From: Candidatus Hydrogenedentota bacterium
GTDB lineage: Bacteria > Hydrogenedentota > Hydrogenedentia > Hydrogenedentales > CAITNO01
DNA: 54,958 bases
Assembly: GCA_012730105.1 (NCBI GenBank)
Contig: JAAYBJ010000059.1
Span: 1-54,958, forward strand
Direction of reading: 5' to 3'
Position numbers and translations under genes: made by a program. The notes beneath the pieces were generated by a model. That model had not been told where the DNA came from and did no database searches. It saw only the letters and a program-made list of their open reading frames with translations. Below, piece by piece: positions 43,747-51,529 of this stretch. Every line of letters begins with the position of its first letter. Positions within the stretch are counted from its first letter, which is position 1.

Positions 43747-44265
43747 TCATGCTCCCGGAGGCAGCAAGTGCGCATAGGACAGATTGCTCGCCGTGGTGGC
43801 GACCATGCCCTGCACATCATTGGGTCCGCCTGTCCACGAAATGGAGGCAGAACCGTTCTTCTGGTTCGTGGAAGCGTCATCAGACAGGTAACGAGGCCTG
43901 TCCGGAACCAGATTGGCCGCAGCACTTTCCTGACCAGCGGGAACCGGGTCGTCAGCAACCGGGCGGAAGCCCTGGGTGCTACGGGCCGGGATCACGAACG
44001 TATTGTACGGGAATTCTGCTTCATTTTCAGGAGTTGCAGGATCATCCAATACGCTACCATTCGCACTGGTATAAGCGATTTCCGCTACGACATCATCGTC
44101 CGTGTTGTTCTTCAGGTAAATGATCGTCATAATACCGGAAGCCGGGGGCACACCTTGTGCAGTTGCCGCATTGTCCACAAACCACGGAACGGCGATGGAA
44201 CTCGCATACGCAACGCCTACACCAACCACAAGCGCGATTGCCAGTACCAAACTCAGTTTCTTCAT
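43747..44265 (-). CDS. Small secreted protein of unknown function (MKKLSLVLA type)
   Basis: The 172-residue protein has a clear signal peptide (MKKLSLVLAIALVVGVGVAYA, cleavage near residue 21) and a mature domain rich in Ser, Asn, Ala and Pro: SSIAVPWFVDNA, GIMTIIYLKNNTDDDV and, at the end, SYAHLLPPGA. It looks like a beta-rich extracellular or periplasmic domain. I do not recognise a characterised family; from memory, similar proteins with the VPWFVDNA opening occur in uncultured lineages and I do not know their role. It has its own promoter (44391-44419), a perfect ribosome-binding site (GAGGAGGTGA) and its own terminator, so it is a monocistronic gene likely to be well expressed. Confidence 0.8.
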   Translation of the reverse strand: MKKLSLVLAIALVVGVGVAYASSIAVPWFVDNAATAQGVPPASGIMTIIYLKNNTDDDVVAEIAYTSANGSVLDDPATPENEAEFPYNTFVIPARSTQGFRPVADDPVPAGQESAAANLVPDRPRYLSDDASTNQKNGSASISWTGGPNDVQGMVATTASNLSYAHLLPPGA

Positions 44266-44631
44266 TCTATTTCACCTCCTCTCGTTACGAAAATTCTGCA
44301 GTATATTGGGAATATTCCCATCGGTCGAGCGACCGCCTACAGACATTTTCAACTTCTTTTGAGCCCGTATCCTTAACTGACTCTAACTAGTTTGTACCAC
44401 AAACCGGTCTGGATGTCAAGCTTTATTTTTTCATCCCCTGTATTTCCTTTTGCAGCAGGAGTTCATAAAATACATATCATATTGATATTGTTGCCGATAG
44501 GTTTATTTGCGTAATTATTTTCGAAGGATAATTGAAAGGTTGTTGCGTAAAACAAAGGTTGTACCGTTATTCCAACGATCCCGATGGTCCGTTTCCCATC
44601 GTTTTGTCTGGAAATAACGCAAAGCAAAAAA
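44266..44631. other. Intergenic region with palindromic leader of the small secreted protein
   Basis: About 365 bases without a gene. The leader of the small secreted protein contains TGGGAATATTCCCA (44307-44320), a perfect 14-base palindrome, and CGGTCGAGCGACCG (44322-44335), a hairpin. The remainder (44420-44631) is AT-rich, shows nothing recognisable and lies just after the stop of the downstream-facing GT-C gene (44632, minus strand). Confidence 0.5.
44391..44419 (-). promoter_or_regulatory. Strong sigma70-like promoter for the small secreted protein
   Basis: On the minus strand, TTGACA (44419-44414), a 17-base spacer and TACAAA (44396-44391). Transcription would start near 44384, giving a leader of about 120 bases that carries two palindromes. 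Confidence 0.6.
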
Positions 44632-46293
44632 TCATCCCTGAGGCGATAGGCGTTTAAAGTGTACAACCTTGATTCCCGTGAATTCTTCTATCTCCATCAC
44701 CGAAAACCGAGAGTTAAACCAGTTTAGGATGTCATCGGCTGAAGGCGGAATTTCGAAAGCTTCCCACCAAGAAATAACTAGCCAGACGGAATCCCTTGAT
44801 CCGACAGCGTCTTCGATTAACTCCGGTACAAGTTCGAGTTCCCGCCACATGGGTTCGTTGGGATAGGCGTTCAGGAATCCTTGAATGCCATCTTCTGTCA
44901 GGACTATGTGTTTCTGAAGCAAGCCTGGTTGATAAATTCGGAAGGGTTGCATGGTGACGTGACTGAAATGCGCTATGAGTTCACCCGGTTCAACATGTGT
45001 GCCCACATAGGCTGCGGCATCCCGATTGTCTACTTTATGCCGAACGGCGAGGCGGTGGTGTTGGAGCGGGTGTATTTGATTGTTGTAATGAGCCTTTAGA
45101 CTGGGCAGAGTCAACAAGCATATGAGCAGGAGAAGTATCGCGCGCGGCCTGTGTGGTATCCTGCTGAGACCGATGGCAACTCCCATCGAGGCGGCCATGG
45201 CGGAACATAAAAATAATCGAATTTCATAATAAGAAAAATCACGGGCACGCCAGATGAGTACGCAGGCGATAATCGGAAACCAGGTCCAAAGCAGGAGCAA
45301 CAGGGCGGCTTTACAGTTCTTACGTATCACATACAAGCCATAAAAGAAAAGAATGAAGGCAATAAGAAATAGCGGCCAGTATGCCCATGCATAGGGGCTA
45401 TATCCGGCGAAGAATGCCTTAAAGGTGATAAAGGCTGTTTTGTAATCCGGCGCAGGCATCCACTGACCTTTAATACCGTTAACGATCTGAGTGACACCGT
45501 AGGCCTGATGGATTGCGGGCAGGCACAATAGCAGCGAAATACTGTGCCAAAAAATCCACTTAAAATAGTAGCGAACCGAAAAACCAAAGTGAAGCACAAT
45601 TAAAATATCCACTACAACGAAAAGCCAGAAAGAAAAAAAATGATTCCAAAAAGACAGGGAAAGTAGCAGCCCCAATATGGCAAAATTCCAGTGTGAATTC
45701 TTTCGGAGGGCATTGGCGAGCGACCACAGAACCAACGTTCCCAAGAGTGTAAACAAACTGTAATTCCTGAGTTCCTGCGCGTAAAAAAGGTGGAACGGGG
45801 AAATCGCCACCAGTGTAGCGGCAATTAAAGCCGCTACGTTGTCAGAACAAACCTGTTCCGCTCCACGAGATGCTTTTCCAATCTTCAGTACCGATTTGCA
45901 CGCAAAAAAAACAACAGGAATGCAGGCGATGCCAAAAAGGCAGGGTAGAAAACGCAAGACAAAATCATAGGAGATTGAACCGGGTTTGAAGGACCAAAAG
46001 AGAAGGATGAAGTTTTTCCAGGCCCAGGTAAACACGATAAACAAGGCCGGGTCCGTATTCTTATCAATGTTAATGAGGTCCAGCGGATGCCATACGTAGT
46101 TTGTGAAAACAATGGTATTAGCTTCGTCATACCAGAGACTGGCCTGGCCAAGATGGTATAATCGCAGAACAGCCCCGATCGCAGTTATTAAAAGCAACCA
46201 GGGCAAGGCGTTTATCTTAGTACTGTCTGATAAAGTGCGGGACAAGGATCGGGATGATTTTTTTATTGCGAAATCGTAAAAATTCTTCTTCAC
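44632..46293 (-). CDS. GT-C membrane glycosyltransferase (GT39/ArnT-like)
   Basis: The 553-residue protein starts at GTG 46293, with GTGAGGG 9 bases upstream. About eleven hydrophobic helices follow. The first extracytoplasmic loop has SLWYDEANT (Asp56-Glu57), the catalytic DE pair of the PMT/ArnT group, and the FYAQELRNYSLF stretch is typical too. Such enzymes transfer a sugar from a polyprenyl-phosphate donor on the outer face of the inner membrane. A C-terminal soluble domain begins about residue 430. Its position beside radical SAM genes and GT-C copies supports a lipid-linked glycan pathway. Confidence 0.85.
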   Translation of the reverse strand: MKKNFYDFAIKKSSRSLSRTLSDSTKINALPWLLLITAIGAVLRLYHLGQASLWYDEANTIVFTNYVWHPLDLINIDKNTDPALFIVFTWAWKNFILLFWSFKPGSISYDFVLRFLPCLFGIACIPVVFFACKSVLKIGKASRGAEQVCSDNVAALIAATLVAISPFHLFYAQELRNYSLFTLLGTLVLWSLANALRKNSHWNFAILGLLLSLSFWNHFFSFWLFVVVDILIVLHFGFSVRYYFKWIFWHSISLLLCLPAIHQAYGVTQIVNGIKGQWMPAPDYKTAFITFKAFFAGYSPYAWAYWPLFLIAFILFFYGLYVIRKNCKAALLLLLWTWFPIIACVLIWRARDFSYYEIRLFLCSAMAASMGVAIGLSRIPHRPRAILLLLICLLTLPSLKAHYNNQIHPLQHHRLAVRHKVDNRDAAAYVGTHVEPGELIAHFSHVTMQPFRIYQPGLLQKHIVLTEDGIQGFLNAYPNEPMWRELELVPELIEDAVGSRDSVWLVISWWEAFEIPPSADDILNWFNSRFSVMEIEEFTGIKVVHFKRLSPQG

Positions 46294-46602
46294 GAGCGTA
46301 GTGCCCTCACAAGTTGCATATATGAAATAAAATTTAACCCTGAACTACTTTACAGATTTTGGTTTCTCGGAGCAATTCTTAAACGTATGGGCGATGTCGT
46401 CTTGATGTGGCAAAGATTATGATGATAATAAGTCCAGCACAATAAAGGGGTATTGCTCCGACGTTATGAATTGACTTTCTGGGCATAATTTTGGAAAATG
46501 CCATGACATTCCTTCTTTGAGGGAACCGTGGCAGATCCTGAAACATAGTTTAAAATACCAATAGGGGTATTTAGTAGAGACTAAATAACTGAGGTTTTCA
46601 GA
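46294..46602. other. Divergent intergenic region with overlapping palindromes
   Basis: About 310 bases with no gene. Just before the radical SAM start lie AAATACC/GGTATTT (46553-46559, 46566-46572) and an overlapping ATTTAGT-AGAG-ACTAAAT (46569-46586). They look like operator sites for a regulator of the next gene. A clear -35/-10 pair was not found on either strand. Confidence 0.4.
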
Positions 46603-48033
46603 ATGCGATTAACTCTTGTTATTCCTCCATTTGACCAGAAAAAGACTTTTGGTGGCGGCGTGTTTAATCGGGGTATGCTGCCGCCCTTGGGCGTCGGTTA
46701 TCTTGCTGCTTATGTCAGGCCGCGCGGGCATACGGTAGTCCTCATCGATTCCCCTTTATATGATTATGATTGTGCGGGCGCCGCTGATGCAATTATGCGG
46801 TCAAAACCCGATATCGTGGGCATGTCTGTGTTGACAAAGTGCGCCCATTCGGCCTACGCTCTCGCCAAGGCGCTAAAGCAAAAAGACAAATCCCTCCCAA
46901 TCATCTTTGGGGGGGCTCATGTTACTTCTTTTTTTGAGAACATTTTTAAGGAGTGTCCGGACGTTGATTATTTGATTCCGGGCGAGGGAGAGGAGTCTCT
47001 CGGAGAATTGCTGGACCGCTTGGAAAAAAAACAAGAGGTTGATGATATCAAAGGTCTTCTTGTGCGTCTTTCGGATGGTACCTGCATCGCCACTGCCCCG
47101 CGCACACCGGTTAAGAATCTTGATGCTTTGCCCTCACCCGATAGAGATATTTATGATAATCGTCTTTATGTTCCACTTCCAAATCAAAACAGACAGCTTC
47201 CGGCGACAACCGTTATAACCTCGCGAGGCTGTCCTTATGGCAAGTGTCGTTTTTGTTATCAGGGAGGCTGTTATTCCTCACCCTATCGAAGGCGTTCTCC
47301 CGAAAATGTTGTATCAGAAATAGACAATCTGGTGCAGACGCTTAAAGTGAAGGAGATTATTTTCTGGGACGATAACTTTTGTGTTAATTACAATTGGATC
47401 GAACGTTTTTGTGATTTGCTGGATGAAAAACAACTTGGCATCGGTTGGACTGTTCAGGGCAGGGTGAATACCGTTTCGGAAAAGATGTTGATGCGTATGG
47501 CCGCCTCGGGATGTTACAACATCTATTATGGCCTTGAAAGCGGGTCCCAGGAAATGCTTGATTTCGTACAGAAAGGGATTACCCTTGAACAGTCCCGGAA
47601 TGCTGTAAAGTGGGCAAAACGAGCCGGTATGGAAATAAGGGGATCCGTCATATTTGCCATGCCGAGTGACACACCTGAAATCTCTGAACAAACTATCCGT
47701 TTCGCATGCGAACTCAACGTGGATTGGATGATTTTCTACCCCTATCATGTGCAGCCTGGGACATTTCTGGGAGAAATCGCGAGTGACTATGGGACGATTT
47801 TACAAGAACAGGCTGATATGTCCAGTCCCTCATACGTTCCTAAAGCATACCTAGACGCCGAACAAATTTCCAAACTGATTAAGGAAGCGAACCGCCGTTA
47901 CTATTTACGTCCAAGGTATATATTAAGGACGTTATGGCGCATAAAAAATCCCTACACATTAAAGAGCACGATCATAGCATTCTTTTATTGGTTCTCTCTT
48001 GTAACTAAGCGGATAGATAAAAAGAACGCTTAA
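46603..48033 (+). CDS. B12-binding-type radical SAM protein with C-x4-C-x2-C motif
   Basis: The 476-residue protein opens MRLTLVIPPFDQ and has a B12-binding-like N-terminal domain (IIFGGAHVTSFF at 100-111, IPGEGEES). The cluster motif is GCPYGKCRFC: Cys210, Cys215, Cys218, so the first gap is four residues, not three. Barrel motifs IIFWDDNFCVN and IYYGLESGS follow. The C-terminus is basic with a hydrophobic stretch (IIAFFYWFSLV), suggesting membrane contact. The variant spacing occurs in some B12-type radical SAM proteins, so it is not in itself a defect. The reaction is unknown. A GT-C gene follows after 45 bases, so a shared transcript is likely. Confidence 0.8.
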   Translation: MRLTLVIPPFDQKKTFGGGVFNRGMLPPLGVGYLAAYVRPRGHTVVLIDSPLYDYDCAGAADAIMRSKPDIVGMSVLTKCAHSAYALAKALKQKDKSLPIIFGGAHVTSFFENIFKECPDVDYLIPGEGEESLGELLDRLEKKQEVDDIKGLLVRLSDGTCIATAPRTPVKNLDALPSPDRDIYDNRLYVPLPNQNRQLPATTVITSRGCPYGKCRFCYQGGCYSSPYRRRSPENVVSEIDNLVQTLKVKEIIFWDDNFCVNYNWIERFCDLLDEKQLGIGWTVQGRVNTVSEKMLMRMAASGCYNIYYGLESGSQEMLDFVQKGITLEQSRNAVKWAKRAGMEIRGSVIFAMPSDTPEISEQTIRFACELNVDWMIFYPYHVQPGTFLGEIASDYGTILQEQADMSSPSYVPKAYLDAEQISKLIKEANRRYYLRPRYILRTLWRIKNPYTLKSTIIAFFYWFSLVTKRIDKKNA

Positions 48034-48078
48034 ATAAACCGGATTTTTTTAATAGCAATCAGCAAATAGATTCGCCAT

Positions 48079-49758
48079 ATGAGCCTGCTGGTATATAAAA
48101 TTTTAGGTGAAATTCGGAGTCTATTAAAGAAAAATATCTATTCGGGAACTTTACGACTAATGCGTGGGAACGTTGCAAATAGCTATCAAAAATTGAAAGA
48201 AATATTAACACGTAATTTTTATTTCATTGATATGTCTAATAATCCTGTAATTCCAGCTGTTGTATTAATAATGTTTTCGTTATTAATGATTTACTTTGCC
48301 TTTCTTAGATGGCCTTGTTTAATAGACGATGCTTTTATAACGCTTACATATTCAAAAAATATCGTCTTGGGAAGGGGCTTTGTCTACAACTATGGGGAAC
48401 CTACTTATGGGTCTACCAGTCCATTATTGGTACTGATTGGTGCCGCACTGGGGGTGTTACTACCATGGTTACCTTTGCATTTATTAGTAACACTATTTAC
48501 TGCATTATGTGCAATTGGTATAGGGTGGATTCTTCTTATATTTCACAGGCAATTTCGTATTTCACCTTGGATCGCTGTTTTCATGGGCAGTGCGGTTATT
48601 ATAGCAAGTGATCCTGTGTATTTGGGGATGGAATCTTTCCTTTTTCAGTTCCTTTTAGTTTTGTCATGCACACAAGCCTTCCGTAAACGTTATCTAAGTT
48701 GCGGTGTATGTATCGCTTTACTACATTTAACCCGCGCCGAGGGGGTCCTTTTATTACCCGTTCTTATGCTCTATGTTTGCGTATCAGATTTTAATAAAGG
48801 AGAGCGCGACATCTATAATCTGTTCAGGCCTCTATTAAGGATGGCACTAGGCGCAGGTGTTGTTGCCGGTATCTGGACGTGTTATGCCTATATTACCTTC
48901 GGGCGGATAACCCCGAATACGTTTAGTGCGAAAATAACGGCGTTAGAATATACAGGGAAAGGTTTGGACTTCAGGGCTAGTTGGTTGCTTTATGTAAATA
49001 ACAGGTTTAAGGACTGGGGGGGCTTTTTTAATGTTTATAATGTTTTTGGGGTTATGATTTGGAGTCTTGCAGGTTTGGGGATTTATGATATAGTTCGTTA
49101 TCGTCGCAGGTGGATCATCTTCCTGTTGTATGCGCTAGCATATATAATAGGATACAGTATAATTAATATAGGATTTCATAGGTGGTATGGTTTACCATTG
49201 GTTTTGATTTTAATTCTGTCAATGGTTTTAGGAGGAGCTAGGCTTGCAGGTCGGGTGCTTGCATCTCAACGAAAAATATTAATGGTGGGTATGATTCTCA
49301 CAGTAACAATCCTGTTTTTGGGTGTGGAGATATATCGTGGTGTGGGACAAAGCAGTAGGAAGTGGATGGATCCGCGAGCCCCAACATATCTCAAGGTTGC
49401 TTCTTGGCTTCGAAGCAATACTGAACCTGGTTCAAGTGTTTCAATTGGAGAAATCGGATATATTGGATACTTTACTGATAATAAAATAGTTGATCTCGTG
49501 GGACTCGTATCACCCGAAGTTGTTCCCTTTCTGGCGAAGGGAGATACTGTAGGCGGTTTCATGATGTACAAACCCGACTATCACATCCTTATAGAAGGAT
49601 GCCCGTTTAGCGAGCCAATATTAAAACATCCATTTTTTATTGAGAACTATACACAAGTGGCTTGTATTAGGGGTCCAAAGCCAAGAGAAAAAATGTATAT
49701 ATATAAACGCAAGCAAGAAATATGTAGTTTTAATAGTTGTGTAAAAAATAGTATTTGA
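48079..49758 (+). CDS. GT-C-like membrane glycosyltransferase, tandem copy 1
   Basis: The 559-residue protein has about ten membrane helices from residue 58 to about 420 and a soluble C-terminal domain (about 430-559). The first loop has LIDDAFITLTYSKNI (Asp83-Asp84), then GRGFVYNYGEPTYGSTSPL, matching the arabinofuranosyltransferase-like/DPM-dependent GT-C pattern (acidic DD as catalytic pair). The C-terminal region contains IGEIGYIGYFTDNKIVDLVGLVSPEV. It has a paralogue immediately downstream. Its DNA is notably AT-rich, with many TTA codons, compared with most of the window. The initiator ATG has a weak ribosome-binding site, so the N-terminal 50 residues are less certain. Confidence 0.75.
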   Translation: MSLLVYKILGEIRSLLKKNIYSGTLRLMRGNVANSYQKLKEILTRNFYFIDMSNNPVIPAVVLIMFSLLMIYFAFLRWPCLIDDAFITLTYSKNIVLGRGFVYNYGEPTYGSTSPLLVLIGAALGVLLPWLPLHLLVTLFTALCAIGIGWILLIFHRQFRISPWIAVFMGSAVIIASDPVYLGMESFLFQFLLVLSCTQAFRKRYLSCGVCIALLHLTRAEGVLLLPVLMLYVCVSDFNKGERDIYNLFRPLLRMALGAGVVAGIWTCYAYITFGRITPNTFSAKITALEYTGKGLDFRASWLLYVNNRFKDWGGFFNVYNVFGVMIWSLAGLGIYDIVRYRRRWIIFLLYALAYIIGYSIINIGFHRWYGLPLVLILILSMVLGGARLAGRVLASQRKILMVGMILTVTILFLGVEIYRGVGQSSRKWMDPRAPTYLKVASWLRSNTEPGSSVSIGEIGYIGYFTDNKIVDLVGLVSPEVVPFLAKGDTVGGFMMYKPDYHILIEGCPFSEPILKHPFFIENYTQVACIRGPKPREKMYIYKRKQEICSFNSCVKNSI

Positions 49759-49825
49759 TACGTGTAAATGTATGTGTGATAATATGTATAAACCAGAAAA
49801 GTGTCCCTGCAGAAAGTAGAGGCTA

Positions 49826-51391
49826 ATGGATGAGCATTTAAAAAAAAACTGTCAAACGGTTAACGGAATATTAAGCAATCGGGTATATTGGGGCTCCATA
49901 ATTAATCATCCAGTTTTACCGTTGGTCGTTTTATTTATTTTTTCTTTGTTACCGATATACTATGCCTCGCTTAGATGGCCTTACTTGAAAGATGATTTTT
50001 TTATAACGCTTACCTATTCAAAGAATATTGCTCTGGGAAGGGGGTTCGTCTATAACTATGGAGAACCGACCTTTGGGTCTACCACCCCATTATTGGTGTT
50101 GATTGGTGCTGTACTTGGCCTATTGTTGCCTTGGTTTCCTTTACATTCGCTCGCGACCCTGTTTACCGCGTTGTGTCTGGCCGGTATAGGGTGGATTTTT
50201 CTATTGTTTCATAAACACTTTCGCATTTCGCCCTGGGTTGCTGCTTTTCTGGGTAGTTCACTTATTATTTCAAGTGATCCTGAGTTTTTGGGAATGGAAG
50301 CATATCTGTTTCAGTTTTTGCTCGTCTTGTCTTGTGCGCTGGCCTTCTGTCGATGTTATCTCAGTTGCGGAGTGTGCATTGCCTTGCTACACTTGACGCG
50401 TGCCGAAGGAGTTCTTTTATTACCCATATTGATGACATATGCCGGCATAGCGGATTTCGTTAAGGGAGAACGAGATATTCGCAGATTAAGTGCCTCTCTT
50501 CTGAGGATGGCGATAGGGGCGGGTGTTGTGGCCGGTATCTGGACGTGTTATGCATATATCACCTTCGGACGAATAACGCCGAACACATTGAGTGCTAAAC
50601 TTGTGCATTTAGAATTTTTTGGAGATGCCCCAAGTTTCCGGAATTACTGGCTTATTTTTTTAAATGCCAGGTTTAGGAATTGGGGAGGTAATTTCAATAT
50701 CGTTAATGTTTTTGGAATAGCGCTATGGGTACTTCTTGCCTATGGGGTATATGATGTTATTCGGTATCGACGCCAATGGATGGTTTTCATTTTGTACTTT
50801 ATAGCGCATGTAACCGGTTACAGTATTATTAATGTCCTGTTTTTCCGATGGTATGCACTTCCTCTGATCTTTATCCTGATGCTGCTCGTGGTTTTGGGGG
50901 CAGCAAGACTCATGAGCACAGTATTTACCTCAAAGCCTGTAATTACGACGATTACGTTGATGGCCATGATGTTAATTTTGTTTTTTGGCGCCGAACTATA
51001 TCGTGTCGCAGAGCAAAGCAGAATGAATTGGGCTGATCGTAGAGCGCCTACTTACCTTATGGTCGCCAGTTGGCTCAGAAACCACACGAAACCAGGTTCG
51101 AGTGTTTCGTTCGGTGAAATCGGTTATATTGGATATTTTACAGACAACAAAATAATTGATACTGCGGGACTCGTTTCTCCTGAAGTCATTCCTTTATTAG
51201 CAAAAGGAGATATTATAAGTGGCTTTTTGATGCATAAACCCGATTATCATATCTGGATAGAAGGAGATAAGAACTGGGAACAAATCATAAGGCACCCTTT
51301 TTTCGTGGAGAACTATATACAAGCGGCACGCATTACCGGACCAAAACCACGAGAGGTAATGTACATCTATAAACGAAAAGATGTGGTTTAA
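49826..51391 (+). CDS. GT-C-like membrane glycosyltransferase, tandem copy 2
   Basis: The 521-residue paralogue of the previous gene is shorter at the N-terminus. Large blocks are near-identical (YSKNIALGRGFVYNYGEP, SCGVCIALLHLTRAEGV, AGVVAGIWTCYAYITFGRI), but the first loop reads LKDDFFITLTYSKNI (Asp56-Asp57) and the middle and C-terminal loops differ. Both copies keep the acidic pair, so both may be active with different acceptors. AGAGG precedes the ATG at 49826. The next gene converges from the other strand. Confidence 0.75.
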   Translation: MDEHLKKNCQTVNGILSNRVYWGSIINHPVLPLVVLFIFSLLPIYYASLRWPYLKDDFFITLTYSKNIALGRGFVYNYGEPTFGSTTPLLVLIGAVLGLLLPWFPLHSLATLFTALCLAGIGWIFLLFHKHFRISPWVAAFLGSSLIISSDPEFLGMEAYLFQFLLVLSCALAFCRCYLSCGVCIALLHLTRAEGVLLLPILMTYAGIADFVKGERDIRRLSASLLRMAIGAGVVAGIWTCYAYITFGRITPNTLSAKLVHLEFFGDAPSFRNYWLIFLNARFRNWGGNFNIVNVFGIALWVLLAYGVYDVIRYRRQWMVFILYFIAHVTGYSIINVLFFRWYALPLIFILMLLVVLGAARLMSTVFTSKPVITTITLMAMMLILFFGAELYRVAEQSRMNWADRRAPTYLMVASWLRNHTKPGSSVSFGEIGYIGYFTDNKIIDTAGLVSPEVIPLLAKGDIISGFLMHKPDYHIWIEGDKNWEQIIRHPFFVENYIQAARITGPKPREVMYIYKRKDVV

Positions 51392-51485
51392 GGGCGCTTT
51401 GATTGCCAAAGTAGTCGATACGGTCAGGCATAGGGCACTTGCTTCAACTTATGTTGCCAGGTTAATACTGAGAGCGAACGTCAAG

Positions 51486-51509
51486 AAAAAAAAGGACTTT
51501 AAGCCCCTT
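51486..51509 (-). terminator. Possible terminator for the sulfatase-family gene
   Basis: On the minus strand a short stem AAGG(G)..CCTT (51509-51492) with a G-U pair precedes eight T residues (51493-51486). The stem is weak, the T-tract strong. It lies 20 bases after the stop codon. Confidence 0.4.
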
Positions 51510-51529
51510 ATTCAGACCATAATGGTACT

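Noticed and set aside
44560-44605. Stem CGATGG/CCATCG after the GT-C gene as a terminator
   Set aside because: On the minus strand no T-tract follows the stem; on the plus strand there is no gene to terminate.
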